A DNA stretch of 64,000 nt from NCBI RefSeq assembly GCF_002095535.1, contig NZ_MLJI01000001.1, positions 1,353,832 to 1,417,831 of the forward strand, given 5' to 3'. Source of the stretch: Pantoea cypripedii (GTDB lineage Bacteria > Pseudomonadota > Gammaproteobacteria > Enterobacterales > Enterobacteriaceae). Below, one piece after another: positions 17,413-26,085 of this stretch (position 1 is its first letter; each line of letters starts with the position of its first letter). The notes below the pieces were generated by a model. It made no database searches, was not told where the DNA came from, and worked only from the letters and a program-made list of their open reading frames with translations. The translations under genes were made by a program, and so were the position numbers.

Positions 17413-19683
17413 TCACGGCGTCGGTGGCAGCGCCGGAAAGCTGGCGGCGGATGCCACGTCGTTGCCGGTTTGCATCACCTCCACCGTCTGGTGCGGCGCT
17501 TTAATCCCCACCGCGTCAAAATGTTTCTTCACTTTGTCGTCCAGCGCAAACCTCACCGACCACTGCTTCAGGGGCTGGGTGGTAAAGGAGACACGGGCGG
17601 TAAAGGATTGGCTGGTTAGCCCGACCAGTCCGGCAAAGCTCGGCTCGCCAATCACCATGCCGCGGATTTCCGGGTTTTCCAGCAACTCCTTCACTGCCGC
17701 CTGCAAAGTGGCGTTCACTCTCGCCGTGTCTTCGCTGCGATCGACATCATAGTTGGCAACAAACGAGCCGATACCGCGCACAAAATTGGCGAAGGTGGTG
17801 ATGGATGACCAGGGAATAATATTCAGCGCACCGGTATCCTGACGCACTCCGACTGAGCGAATCGACATTCGCTCCACGGTGCCGGTGATGCTGCCAATGG
17901 TCACCAGATCGCCAGTATTCATGCCGTTTTCAAACTGGATAAAGATACCGGTGATGATGTCTTTGACCAGCGTTTGCGAACCAAACGACACCGCCAGCCC
18001 CAGTGCCCCGGCACCGGCCAGCAATGGGGCGATATTCACCCCGACTTCAGACAGCAAAATCATGATGGTGATGGTGCTGATCACCACCGCCAGCGCATTA
18101 CGGAACAGCGTCAGCAGCGTGCGGGTACGGGCGCTGGGCATCGGGCGGCCATGAGAGTCGGACGCCAGACGGCTTTCAATCAGGCTGGCGAGCAGCGTCC
18201 AGCCAATCGCCGAAAGCAGCACGATCATCACGATGCGGATCATCACATCAACCATCTTCTGTCCGGCCCCGAAAGTCAGCCAGTGCCAGAGATCAAACAG
18301 GTTCCATGCGTTGAGCAGTGACAATAGCGTGGCAAATACGGTGATCACTCGCGCCAGCTTCAGCAGCGCCTTGACCCAATCGTTAACGCGTTTTTGCAGT
18401 TCGGGATAGTTGCGCCTCATATCCGGCGACAGGGTCAGGGTTTTGCCAATCCAGCGCGTCAGCATGCCGGAAATCAACGCGGCGATACCGATGATCGCCA
18501 GGCTGCGCACCGTGGCGGACATCATAAATTTCAGGCTGTCGCCGGGATTGAAAATGGAGAACAGGAACAGCGCGATAAAATAGGCGCTCGCCAGCCAGTG
18601 CCACACCATGCCAAAGGCGCGGATAAACAGCGCGAAGAAGCTCAGGCTGTGGTCAGCCAGGCGTGATAACTCTTCGTGGATGTTGCGTTTGTTACGAAAA
18701 ATCAGCCACAGCGCCCACACCGTCATGATGCCCATCACCAGCACGTTAACCAGCGCGGCGACCTGCATATTCACCTGATTGGACACTATCGGCACCACCA
18801 CCAGCAAACCGTAACCAATGATGCCGCTCAGCCAGCTCAGGCGGGTGTTCCAGTAGCTGGCGCGGGCATCGGACAAATGAAAAAAGCGCAGGGCAGGGAA
18901 GCGCGGGCAAAAAATCAGGCGCAGCACTGCTTTGAAGAACTCAATCAGCGCGAAGGCATTCAGGAACAGGCCCTGCTGATAGGCGATGGTGCGATTATCG
19001 CCGTGGTAATTGTCACTGATGATCTGACCGATAAACAGCGTCAGCGCCAGCAGCAGCAAATCAATGATAAAGGCCAGCACAATGGTGGCGGGCAGATGCA
19101 GCCATTTGCTGCGTTCCAGGTTGTGATTGCGGCCCCAGCGTCCCATGCGCTGCCAGATGGGCCCCATCAGGCGTCGTGCCAGCCAGTAAAAAGCAAACAC
19201 TGCGGCAGCAAGACCGGCAAAGTGTTGCAGGGCATTGAGGAAAGTTTGCTGGTTGAAGGCCTTGTGTGGTGCGTTGGCAATGCTGTCGTGCAGCCGGACA
19301 AACTGGGATGCGACGGCACCGCCGTATTCACGGGTGACGCTGGTGACACTCTCCAACACGGTGGGGTCTTGCGCGTCTGCCTGTGGTGGGGCCAGCACCG
19401 GTTCCTGATTGGTGGAGGTGCTGGTGGATGCCTGACGTAGCTGATCGATCAGCTCCTGACGTGAGTCATTATTTTCCAGAATGTTAGCCAGCGCGGCATA
19501 GGCGGCTTTTTTGTCCTCCAGCGTTGGCGCGGCGCTGGTGGTTGCGGCGGGTGGCGGTGACTGCTGCGCGGCAACAGCGGCCTGTGGCAGGGTGACGGCC
19601 TGGGCAGCCGGGATCAGCAACAGGAAAATAATACCCAGACTCCAGCTGATGGCACGACGCCATGGTGGGCTGGCAAACGACAT
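17413..19683 (-). CDS. ybiO: Mechanosensitive channel YbiO (MscS family)
   Basis: A 756-aa large MscS-type channel that opens under hypo-osmotic membrane tension. An N-terminal signal-like segment and a Gln/Ala-rich periplasmic stretch precede many membrane helices; the pore helix and beta domain are seen at LLAGAGALGLAVSFGSQTLV and FIQFENGMNTGDLVTIG. GGGAG 6 bases before ATG 19683 supports the start. Convergent with rlmF (2-base gap), as in E. coli. Confidence 0.94.
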   Translation of the reverse strand: MSFASPPWRRAISWSLGIIFLLLIPAAQAVTLPQAAVAAQQSPPPAATTSAAPTLEDKKAAYAALANILENNDSRQELIDQLRQASTSTSTNQEPVLAPPQADAQDPTVLESVTSVTREYGGAVASQFVRLHDSIANAPHKAFNQQTFLNALQHFAGLAAAVFAFYWLARRLMGPIWQRMGRWGRNHNLERSKWLHLPATIVLAFIIDLLLLALTLFIGQIISDNYHGDNRTIAYQQGLFLNAFALIEFFKAVLRLIFCPRFPALRFFHLSDARASYWNTRLSWLSGIIGYGLLVVVPIVSNQVNMQVAALVNVLVMGIMTVWALWLIFRNKRNIHEELSRLADHSLSFFALFIRAFGMVWHWLASAYFIALFLFSIFNPGDSLKFMMSATVRSLAIIGIAALISGMLTRWIGKTLTLSPDMRRNYPELQKRVNDWVKALLKLARVITVFATLLSLLNAWNLFDLWHWLTFGAGQKMVDVMIRIVMIVLLSAIGWTLLASLIESRLASDSHGRPMPSARTRTLLTLFRNALAVVISTITIMILLSEVGVNIAPLLAGAGALGLAVSFGSQTLVKDIITGIFIQFENGMNTGDLVTIGSITGTVERMSIRSVGVRQDTGALNIIPWSSITTFANFVRGIGSFVANYDVDRSEDTARVNATLQAAVKELLENPEIRGMVIGEPSFAGLVGLTSQSFTARVSFTTQPLKQWSVRFALDDKVKKHFDAVGIKAPHQTVEVMQTGNDVASAASFPALPPTP

Positions 19684-19769
19684 GGCTTTCTCCCTGATTT
19701 TGGCACAAGGGAAAAGTATAGACAGCGCAGGAGGGAGATGAGTCTGAAAGCGGGGATGGATACCCGCGT

Positions 19770-19825
19770 GTAGCGGCGCGATTTATCGCGCGCATTTAAA
19801 ACAGCGCGATAAATCGCACCGCTAC
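19770..19825. repeat. REPIN-like pair, family A
   Basis: GTAGCGGCGCGATTTATCGCGC (19770-19791) and its inverted partner GCGCGATAAATCGCACCGCTAC (19804-19825) with a 12-base loop. It sits just downstream of glnQ and could form a stabilising 3' structure for that transcript. Confidence 0.88.
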
Positions 19826-19838
19826 GATAATTGCCAGT

Positions 19839-20561
19839 TTAAGAAACGTGCTGCAAAAACTCGCGCAGACGATCGCTCGGCGGGTTGGTGATCAACTCGT
19901 CCGGGTTGCCATCTTCAGCGATGGTGCCTTTATCAATAAAGATCAGGCGTGAAGCCACTTTCTGGGCGAAGCCCACTTCGTGCGTCACGATCACCATGGT
20001 CATGCCTTCTTCGGCCAGATCCTGCATCACTTTCAGCACTTCATGACGCAGTTCCGGGTCAAGTGCCGAGGTTGGCTCATCGAACAGCATCATTTTCGGC
20101 TTCACCGCCAGCGCACGGGCAATCGCCACGCGCTGCTGCTGACCACCGGACAGTTCTGACGGGAAGTGGTGTGCACGTTCAGCAAGACCGACTTTGCCCA
20201 GCAGTTCACGCGCCAGTTTTTGCGCGTCTTCTTTCTTCGCACCACGTACGCGGATCGGACCAAAGGCCACGTTATCCAGCGCGCTCATTTGCGGGAACAG
20301 GTGGAACTGCTGGAACACCATGCCCGCTTCCTGACGAATCAGGCGCTCGTCGACTTTCGGGTCGTTAACCTTCATGCCATCAACGATCAGGTCACCGGTG
20401 GTGATCTCTTCCAGCTTGTTAATACAACGCAGCAGCGTTGATTTACCGGAGCCCGAAGGGCCGATAATCACCACCACTTCACCCTGATTAATTTTCAGGT
20501 TGATGTCGTGCAGTACCTGCGTCTGGCCGAAGTTTTTAGAGACGTTTTTAAATTCAATCAC
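19839..20561 (-). CDS. glnQ: Glutamine ABC transporter ATPase GlnQ
   Basis: The 240-aa ATPase of high-affinity glutamine uptake: Walker [10 protein letters not shown], signature [15 protein letters not shown], Walker [15 protein letters not shown], switch VTHEVGFA. Length and sequence match GlnQ. Its ATG overlaps the glnP stop (ATGA). Last gene of glnHPQ. Confidence 0.97.
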   Translation of the reverse strand: MIEFKNVSKNFGQTQVLHDINLKINQGEVVVIIGPSGSGKSTLLRCINKLEEITTGDLIVDGMKVNDPKVDERLIRQEAGMVFQQFHLFPQMSALDNVAFGPIRVRGAKKEDAQKLARELLGKVGLAERAHHFPSELSGGQQQRVAIARALAVKPKMMLFDEPTSALDPELRHEVLKVMQDLAEEGMTMVIVTHEVGFAQKVASRLIFIDKGTIAEDGNPDELITNPPSDRLREFLQHVS

Positions 20562-21217
20562 AGGATTTTCACCCTTTTCTCAATACGGCGCAGCACAAAG
20601 CTCAACACCAGCGTAATAATCAGATAGATGACGGCAACAGCGCTCCAGATCTCCAGCGCGCGGAAGTTACCGGCGATGATCTCCTGGCCCTGACGGGTCA
20701 GTTCGGCCACGCCAATGACGATAAACAGCGAGGTGTCTTTGATGCTGACAATCCACTGGTTACCCAGCGGCGGCAGCATACGGCGCAGCGCCAGCGGCAT
20801 GATCACATAGCGCAGCGTTTCGCGGCGCGACAGACCCAGCGCCAGACCGGCCTCACGGAAGCCTTTGTTGATCGACAGCACCGCACCACGGGTGATTTCC
20901 GCGATATAGGCACCGGAGTTGATCATGATGGTCACCACCGCGGCAGTGAACGGATCAATACGTAAATCCGGGAAAGCCATCGGCAGGGCGAAGTAGATAA
21001 ACATCACCTGCACCACAATCGGCGTGCCGCGAATTAATTCAATGAAAACCAATGCGATGTTGTTAGCGATCCAGCCGCCGTAAGCGCGGGCGAAACCGGC
21101 GACCAGGCCGATAATCAAACCGCCGATCAAGCCGAGGACCGAAATAATCAGGGTCATTTTGGCGCCTTCCAGCAAAATCGGGATGGCAGGCCAAATGACG
21201 CTCCAGTCAAACTCCAT
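20558..21217 (-). CDS. glnP: Glutamine ABC transporter permease GlnP
   Basis: A 219-aa inner-membrane permease with [20 protein letters not shown] and the coupling loop [20 protein letters not shown]. It pairs with GlnQ and receives glutamine from GlnH. It lies 84 bases after glnH, beyond a strong hairpin that probably lowers its expression relative to glnH. Confidence 0.97.
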   Translation of the reverse strand: MEFDWSVIWPAIPILLEGAKMTLIISVLGLIGGLIIGLVAGFARAYGGWIANNIALVFIELIRGTPIVVQVMFIYFALPMAFPDLRIDPFTAAVVTIMINSGAYIAEITRGAVLSINKGFREAGLALGLSRRETLRYVIMPLALRRMLPPLGNQWIVSIKDTSLFIVIGVAELTRQGQEIIAGNFRALEIWSAVAVIYLIITLVLSFVLRRIEKRVKIL

Positions 21218-21245
21218 GGTGGAACTCCAGAATCTGTTGCGATGG

Positions 21246-21273
21246 AAAAAGCAGGGCGGAATCAGCCCTGCTT
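21246..21273 (-). terminator. Intra-operon terminator/attenuator between glnH and glnP
   Basis: AAGCAGGGC and GCCCTGCTT form a 9-bp stem with a 7-base loop, followed on the coding strand by a U-run. A partial terminator after the binding-protein gene would give more GlnH than GlnPQ. Confidence 0.75.
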
Positions 21274-21301
21274 CAAAGATAAAAATAGAACAAAATGCGA
21301 A

Positions 21302-22048
21302 TTATTTAGGCTCGCTGCCGAACCATTTTTTATAGATGGTGTTGTAAGTGCCGTTTTCGCGCAGGGTTTTCAGCGCGCCGTTCACTTTTTCACGCAGGTC
21401 GTCGCTGCCTTTCGGGAAAGCGATGCCGTACTGCTGAGCTTCGATAGATTCGCCAACCGCTTTGAAGCGGCCTTTGCCCGCAGTGTGGATGAAGTACAGG
21501 ATGTTCGGGGTATCGTGCAGCACAGCGTCAGCACGGTTGGTGCCTAACTCCATGTAGGCGTTGTCGATGTTCGGGAACTGACGCAGATCTTTTGATTTGA
21601 TGTGCGCTTTCGCGTAATCAACAGAACCGGTACCGCTTTTCACTGCCACGACTTTGCCGTTCAGATCATCGATACTTTTGATGTTGTTTTCGTTTTCACG
21701 CACCATCACCAGCAGACCACTTTTGTAGTAGCCGTCTGAGAATTCAATCGCTTTCTTACGCTCGTCAGTAATGGTGATACCGGCCAGCGCCAGATCCACG
21801 TTACGGGTTTGCAGTGCCGGGATGATGCCGCTGAAATCCATTGGCTTCAGGGTGTAATCCAGTTTCAGCTCTTTCGCGATAGCTGCCCACAGATCGATAT
21901 CAAAGCCGACGTACTGGTCGCCCTGCTTAAATTCGAACGGAACGAAAGCGGTGTCGGTGGCGACAACCAGTTTTTTGTCTGCTGCGGTGGATGAAAGGGA
22001 GAAGGCCAGCGCCAGGGCTGCCACGGAGACTTTAATCAGTGACTTCAT
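21302..22048 (-). CDS. glnH: Glutamine-binding periplasmic protein GlnH
   Basis: A 248-aa binding protein with signal peptide [20 protein letters not shown] cut after STA-A. The mature protein has [36 protein letters not shown] and [15 protein letters not shown], almost identical to recalled E. coli GlnH. Of two tandem ATGs, the second (22048) is 7 bases from AAGGA. Upstream elements fit nitrogen control by NtrC and sigma-54. Confidence 0.97.
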   Translation of the reverse strand: MKSLIKVSVAALALAFSLSSTAADKKLVVATDTAFVPFEFKQGDQYVGFDIDLWAAIAKELKLDYTLKPMDFSGIIPALQTRNVDLALAGITITDERKKAIEFSDGYYKSGLLVMVRENENNIKSIDDLNGKVVAVKSGTGSVDYAKAHIKSKDLRQFPNIDNAYMELGTNRADAVLHDTPNILYFIHTAGKGRFKAVGESIEAQQYGIAFPKGSDDLREKVNGALKTLRENGTYNTIYKKWFGSEPK

Positions 22049-22101
22049 CATTTTTCCTTATTACCTTCCAGACCAGCTGGCCTGATTTGCGGCTAATCAT
22101 A

Positions 22102-22118
22102 TGAAAAAATTATGCCAA
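22102..22118 (-). promoter_or_regulatory. Sigma-54 type promoter of glnHPQ
   Basis: On the glnH strand TTGGCATAATTTTTTCA has a good -24 (TGGCA) and a weak -12, as I recall for E. coli glnHp2. It lies about 55 bases before the glnH ATG. Confidence 0.55.
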
Positions 22119-22202
22119 CTTTTCATTTGTCGCGAAATCAGCAGCTTGCATAGCATGGCTGACACGATTTTGCATGTATAGAGGAATTTGCACCAATATG
22201 AA

Positions 22203-22217
22203 GCACCAAAATAGTGC
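22203..22217. promoter_or_regulatory. NtrC binding site upstream of glnH
   Basis: GCACCAAAATAGTGC matches the NtrC palindrome GCACC-N5-GGTGC at 9 of 10 half-site bases. Further TTGCACCA/GGTGC half-sites flank it (22188-22256), about 85 bases or more upstream of the sigma-54 element, as expected for an enhancer. Confidence 0.65.
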
Positions 22218-22330
22218 GCGGTGCTGTTGTGGTGCAGATCGCAGTTTGCACCAGAGCGCAGGGCAGGGAAAGCAGGGATGAAGAAATTGTTAACGGTGTC
22301 AAAAAAAGCACCAGGATGTTACACAGACAT

Positions 22331-22355
22331 AAAAAAAGGCGGGGAAACCCGCCTT
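22331..22355 (-). terminator. Rho-independent terminator of dps
   Basis: AAGGCGGG-GAAA-CCCGCCTT (8-bp stem) followed on the dps strand by a seven-base U-run, 16 bases past the stop. Confidence 0.9.
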
Positions 22356-22371
22356 GTTAGGAATTTGCTGA

Positions 22372-22875
22372 TTATTCGATATTGGATTCGATAAACCACA
22401 GGAACTTATCGAGATCACGTGAAGCCGCGGTGAAAATATCCGCACTGTCTTCGTCACTCACTTCGCTGATCGCCTTGCGTACGTCGTTAGCGACGATGGC
22501 ATAACGGTCGGCTAACGCTTTTAGGTGATCCTGCACGCTGTGAATGTTAAGCGGGTAGCTTTTCAGCGGTGTCTTGTCATTAACAACCTGGGTCGTACCC
22601 AGGGCAACGCCACCCAGCTGTACCACGCGCTCTGCGATGGTGTCCTGATGATCGGTAATCGCGGTACGGAAGCCATCCAGCATTTCATGCACCGCAATGA
22701 AGTTCGCTCCGCGCATGTTCCAGTGCGCCTGTTTGGTGATCAGCGACAGGTCAATAAACTCCACGACCAGACGGTTGAGAACCTCAATGGTGGCTTTCTT
22801 CTCACTATCAGCCACGTCGTTGCGGGTGTAAATCAGATCGGAAGATTTTGTTTTAACCAGTTTTGCGGTACTCAT
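22372..22875 (-). CDS. dps: DNA-protecting ferritin-like protein Dps
   Basis: A 167-aa miniferritin that forms dodecamers, oxidises and stores iron with peroxide and coats DNA in starved cells. Ferroxidase segments [12 protein letters not shown] and [15 protein letters not shown] are present, as is the Lys-rich N-terminus [10 protein letters not shown] used for DNA binding. Two ATGs stand in tandem; the second (22875) gives the E. coli N-terminus and better spacing from GAGGA. Confidence 0.97.
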   Translation of the reverse strand: MSTAKLVKTKSSDLIYTRNDVADSEKKATIEVLNRLVVEFIDLSLITKQAHWNMRGANFIAVHEMLDGFRTAITDHQDTIAERVVQLGGVALGTTQVVNDKTPLKSYPLNIHSVQDHLKALADRYAIVANDVRKAISEVSDEDSADIFTAASRDLDKFLWFIESNIE

Positions 22876-22923
22876 CATTAAAGTCCTCTCGTTGATGGGT
22901 TGTCCTAATCAAGCACGGGACTA

Positions 22924-22929
22924 AGTATA
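22924..22929 (-). promoter_or_regulatory. Probable dps -10 element
   Basis: On the dps strand TGCTATACTTAG gives TATACT with a weak -35, about 50 bases before the dps ATG. This is typical of a promoter needing an activator or sigma-S. The rest of the 318-base dps-rhtA gap is AT-rich and holds no coding sequence that I can see. Confidence 0.45.
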
Positions 22930-23193
22930 GCAGCACTTCTCTGCGATGCAGGATTGATTCAGTCAATATCAGGAATAGGTAAACACAAATTGATCATCGG
23001 CAATGGATTAAACGCTGATGGGAAGGGTTTTCAGGAAAGTTTAAGATTATCAGTTGGATAAAATATGACTGTTAATTATCGTTCATCAATGTTGCAAAAT
23101 AATAACAGAATGGTCGAAGCAACAATTAAAAAGTGATAATGAGAACAGTTTATATATTCAGCTGACCCGTCGGCCAGCTGAATATAGCGCGGA

Positions 23194-24102
23194 TCACTGC
23201 GGCGGATTTAAATCGACTTCATTAATTTGCGCCGCTTTTTGTTTCATGGTCAGGGTGGAACCGGCGGAAGCGATAATGATCGCCAACAGAGCAATCCACT
23301 GTTTTAGCGTCAGCAATTCGCCAAGAAACAACATGCCGGATAACGCCGCCATGGCGGGTTCCAGGCTCATCAGCGTGCCAAAAATGCGTGCAGGGAGGCG
23401 GGTTAACGCCATCATTTCCAGTGAATAGGGAATGGCGCTGGAGAGCAGCGCAATCAGCAACGCCAGCGGTAAAATTTCCCAATGCCAGATGCCGCTATGC
23501 GCAAAGGTCAATCCGAGCGGGACAAAAATGATCGAGGCGACGAGTGAACCCATCGCTACTGTAGCCGGGCCATGCTCGGCCCCGGCGCGTTGTCCCGCCA
23601 GAATATAAATCGCCCAGCAGGCACCGGCACCGACCGCCAGCAAGGCACCGAGCGGATCAATATGGCTCATCCCTTCGCCAATCGGCAGCAGGAACCACAG
23701 ACCGGTTACCGCCAGCAGCACCCAGAGGAAATCCAGCGGACGGCGTGATCCCAGCAGCGCCAGCGTCAGCGGGCCGGTAAATTCCAGGCCAACCGCCACG
23801 CCGAGTGGCACGGTGCGGATCGAGAGATAAAACAGATAGTTCATACAGCCGAGCGCCAGGCCATACATCAGCAGCGGCATGCGCTGCTCACGCGTGAAGC
23901 GCAAACGCCAGGGTTTAAAGATGGCGCAGAGAATCAGGGTGCCAAGCCCGAGACGCAGCGCGGTGATACCGGGTGCGCCTACGGTGGGGAACAGTGATTT
24001 TGCCAGTGATGCGCCGCCTTGCAGCGAGAGCATAGCAATCAGCAACACCGCGATGGGGAAAAACACCGGCGTCAGTTTTTTGGCAGTCAGAGGTGCGGAC
24101 AT
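23194..24102 (-). CDS. rhtA: Threonine/homoserine exporter RhtA (EamA/DMT family)
   Basis: An inner-membrane exporter of threonine, homoserine and related amino acids with ten predicted helices in two EamA halves. LQGGASLAKSLFP, GAPGITALRLGLGTLILCA, MNYLFYLSIRTVPLG and AIPYSLEMMALTRLPARIFG match RhtA. The frame is open upstream to 24186; ATG at 24102 (302 aa) matches the E. coli length, although its ribosome site is weak. Lies between dps and ompX as in E. coli. Confidence 0.93.
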   Translation of the reverse strand: MSAPLTAKKLTPVFFPIAVLLIAMLSLQGGASLAKSLFPTVGAPGITALRLGLGTLILCAIFKPWRLRFTREQRMPLLMYGLALGCMNYLFYLSIRTVPLGVAVGLEFTGPLTLALLGSRRPLDFLWVLLAVTGLWFLLPIGEGMSHIDPLGALLAVGAGACWAIYILAGQRAGAEHGPATVAMGSLVASIIFVPLGLTFAHSGIWHWEILPLALLIALLSSAIPYSLEMMALTRLPARIFGTLMSLEPAMAALSGMLFLGELLTLKQWIALLAIIIASAGSTLTMKQKAAQINEVDLNPPQ

Positions 24103-24397
24103 CCTGGAATCAATTCCTGTTGTTATTAACATCAAAGTAACAGCCAGCAGTGTAAAGGAATTGAAGGCAAATAAGGAGGCGCACATCAGGTAAAAATAAG
24201 CGAAACGACTGATGCGAAAATAGCCAAATCCAGGGCCAGTTAAGTAAAGAAATGTCAGATTAGTTTAGGAATTTACTTAAAGGTGTGACTGAGAGACAGA
24301 AAATTCATTGCAAAAAGATGACGTTTTTTATAAGAAAAATGAATGACATAGGAAACTTCATTAACTTTCTGTTACACCAAACAATCTGTTAGACAAC

Positions 24398-24428
24398 AAA
24401 ATAGCGGCAGAGTTTCGCGCTATTTTTT
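24398..24428 (+). terminator. Terminator-like hairpin in the ompX leader
   Basis: AAAATAGCG and CGCTATTTT form a 9-bp stem with an 11-base loop followed by TTG TTA, about 55 bases before the ompX ATG. It could end a short RNA started in the 378-base rhtA-ompX gap, attenuate ompX, or shape its leader. I see no coding sequence in the rest of this gap. Confidence 0.5.
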
Positions 24429-24480
24429 GTTATATTTTCAGCGTTGTCAGGAGAGAAGTTTTATCACATTTGAGGTGGGT

Positions 24481-24990
24481 ATGAAAAAAATTGCATGTCT
24501 TTCAGCACTGGCTTGTGTACTGGCAGTATCCGCAGGTTCTGCCATGGCTCAGAGCACCGTTACCGGTGGTTACGCTCAGAGCGATATGCAGGGTGTTGCC
24601 AACAAAGCTAACGGCTTCAACCTGAAATACCGTTACGAAGATGGTACTAACCCGCTGGGTTGGATCGGTTCTTTCACCTATACCGAGAAAGACCGTACTG
24701 ACGCTGGCGTGTACAACAAAGGCCAGTACTACGGCATTACCGGTGGTCCTGCTTACCGTCTGAATGACTGGGCGAGCATCTACGGTGTTGTCGGTATCGG
24801 CTACGGTAAATTCCAGGCAAACGGTGTTGACCGTCAGAAATCTGACACCAGCGACGTAGGTTTCTCCTACGGTGCCGGTATGCAGTTCAACCCGATTCAG
24901 AACGTTGCACTGGACGTGGGCTACGAGCAGAGCCGCATCCGCAGCGTCGACGTGGGCACCTGGATTGCTGGCGTAGGTTACAGCTTCTAA
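24481..24990 (+). CDS. ompX: Outer membrane protein OmpX
   Basis: A 169-aa protein: signal peptide about 1-23 (MKKIACLSALACVLAV...SAMA) and an eight-stranded beta-barrel of alternating residues ending in the outer-membrane signature WIAGVGYSF with C-terminal Phe. OmpX family proteins affect adhesion and complement resistance. ATG 24481 follows GAGGTG. Codon use is highly biased (strong use of CGT, GGT, AAA), fitting abundant expression. A strong terminator follows. Confidence 0.96.
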   Translation: MKKIACLSALACVLAVSAGSAMAQSTVTGGYAQSDMQGVANKANGFNLKYRYEDGTNPLGWIGSFTYTEKDRTDAGVYNKGQYYGITGGPAYRLNDWASIYGVVGIGYGKFQANGVDRQKSDTSDVGFSYGAGMQFNPIQNVALDVGYEQSRIRSVDVGTWIAGVGYSF

Positions 24991-25017
24991 GTTTTTGCTT
25001 AGACCAGAGTTGCAAAC

Positions 25018-25045
25018 AAAAACGGCCCTATGGGCCGTTTTTTTA
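25018..25045 (+). terminator. Rho-independent terminator of ompX
   Basis: AAAAACGGCCC-TAT-GGGCCGTTTTT, an uninterrupted stem with a long U-run, 28 bases after the ompX stop. Confidence 0.95.
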
Positions 25046-25050
25046 TGCTT

Positions 25051-25117
25051 GTCGCGGTGCGATTTATCGGGCATTTTTCAGCCGATATGCAAAAACGGCA
25101 CGATAAATCGCGCCGTC
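25051..25117. repeat. REPIN-like pair, family A (degenerate)
   Basis: GTCGCGGTGCGATTTATCGGGC (25051-25072) and a diverged inverted arm GCACGATAAATCGCGCCGTC (25097-25116). It shares the CGATTTATCG core with the other family A units but carries several substitutions. Confidence 0.7.
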
Positions 25118-25142
25118 AGATAATGTACGTCAGAGGGAGTGC

Positions 25143-25337
25143 TTAACCGCGCCAGATCAGGTTTGGGCAGGGACGTTCAGCGATTTTTTTTCCGGTGAGC
25201 TTTTCGATCAGCATCAGACGCAGCGCAAACGGTGAGCGGGTCAACAGGCACAGCAGTGACTTCAACTCGAAAGCCGATGTGCTTTTTTCCGCCTGGAAGC
25301 ATTTGCCACAGTCGAGGCAGCTTTTCATGGTGGTCAT
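25143..25337 (-). CDS. mntS: MntS-like small protein with Cys-rich N-terminus
   Basis: A 64-aa protein whose C-terminal half aligns with the small manganese protein MntS: LLTRSPFALRLMLIEKL against recalled E. coli VFSHSPFKVRLMLLSML. E. coli MntS is 42 aa, is repressed by MntR and raises intracellular Mn, reportedly by blocking the exporter MntP. Position and orientation also match (divergent from mntR). The added N-terminus has Cys7, Cys10 and Cys13 in CLDCGKC, plus Cys30 and Cys57, suggesting metal binding that E. coli MntS lacks. GGGAGGTG 3-6 bases before ATG 25337 fixes the start. The gene identity rests on the SPFxxRLML match and context. Confidence 0.7.
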   Translation of the reverse strand: MTTMKSCLDCGKCFQAEKSTSAFELKSLLCLLTRSPFALRLMLIEKLTGKKIAERPCPNLIWRG

Positions 25338-25350
25338 GTTCACCTCCCGA

Positions 25351-25428
25351 TTATTGACGACGTAACAGTAAGCACAGCCCTGCGATGAACAGCAGGAAAA
25401 GGAGCAACAGCAAATAAGGTTCATGCAT
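25351..25428 (-). CDS. 25-aa hydrophobic small ORF upstream of mntS-like gene
   Basis: ATG CAT GAA CCT TAT ... CGT CGT CAA TAA encodes 25 residues: MHEPY, then an almost unbroken run of Leu/Phe/Ile with one Gly and one Cys, then LLLRRQ. This is a single membrane helix with a positive C-terminal anchor. AAAGGAG with a 7-base spacer precedes the ATG, a near-ideal ribosome site. It ends 13 bases before the mntS-like ATG, so both would be on one MntR-controlled transcript. I do not recognise a family. It could be a membrane peptide or a leader peptide. Confidence 0.6.
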   Translation of the reverse strand: MHEPYLLLLLFLLFIAGLCLLLRRQ

Positions 25429-25472
25429 TTTTTGTCTCCTTTGTGAGCATTGCTGCTTACATTATCAGCGAA

Positions 25473-25507
25473 TATAGCACTGGCTATACCCTTTAGCCAA
25501 TGCTATT
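25473..25507. promoter_or_regulatory. Two tandem MntR boxes
   Basis: TATAGC-ACTG-GCTATA (25473-25488) and TTTAGC-CAAT-GCTATT (25492-25507), centres 19 bases apart, resemble the E. coli MntR box (TAGC-N4-GCTA core). They lie about 45 bases before the small ORF and about 95 before mntR, placed to repress the small-protein transcript and perhaps mntR itself when Mn is high. Confidence 0.75.
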
Positions 25508-25602
25508 TAGGAAAATTTTGTGCTTATTTGTGCCTGGTTTACAATGAGCGCAGCCAGCCCGTACCGCAGTTCTGGTACGGCAAATAATAAAGAGGAAGCT
25601 GA

Positions 25603-26061
25603 ATGAGTCGTCGTGCCAAGAGCGCCATCACCCCGCCACAGGGACCGCTTAAAGATATTGAGGAGCATGTCGAAGGATTTCGCCAGGTGCGCGAAGCGCA
25701 TCGTCGTGAATTAATTGATGACTACGTTGAGTTAATCTCTGATTTAATTGGTGAATTTGGCGAAGCTCGTCAGGTCGATATGGCCGCTCGTCTCGGTGTT
25801 TCGCAACCCACCGTGGCGAAAATGCTGAAGCGTCTCGGCAGTGCTGGTCTGGTGGAACAGGTGCCATACCGTGGTGTTTTCCTGACGCGTGAAGGCGAAA
25901 AACTGGCAGAAGAGAGCCGTGCGCGTCATCACATTGTGGAAACTTTCCTGCTGGCGCTGGGCATCAGCCCGGAAACGGCGCGTCGTGATTCGGAAGGTAT
26001 TGAACATCATGTCAGTGATGAAACCCTCGCTGTTTTCCAGAAATTCTACGAGAGTCGCTAA
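25603..26061 (+). CDS. mntR: Manganese-responsive regulator MntR
   Basis: A 152-aa DtxR-family repressor. The winged helix-turn-helix ([22 protein letters not shown]) is followed by metal-binding and dimerisation helices containing [15 protein letters not shown] (N-terminal), [14 protein letters not shown] and [10 protein letters not shown], whose Asp/Glu/His side chains bind Mn. Closely matches E. coli MntR (155 aa). Its likely sites are the two boxes just upstream. Confidence 0.96.
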   Translation: MSRRAKSAITPPQGPLKDIEEHVEGFRQVREAHRRELIDDYVELISDLIGEFGEARQVDMAARLGVSQPTVAKMLKRLGSAGLVEQVPYRGVFLTREGEKLAEESRARHHIVETFLLALGISPETARRDSEGIEHHVSDETLAVFQKFYESR

Positions 26062-26085
26062 CTTTTTTTAAGGCCTTCCGCCACC

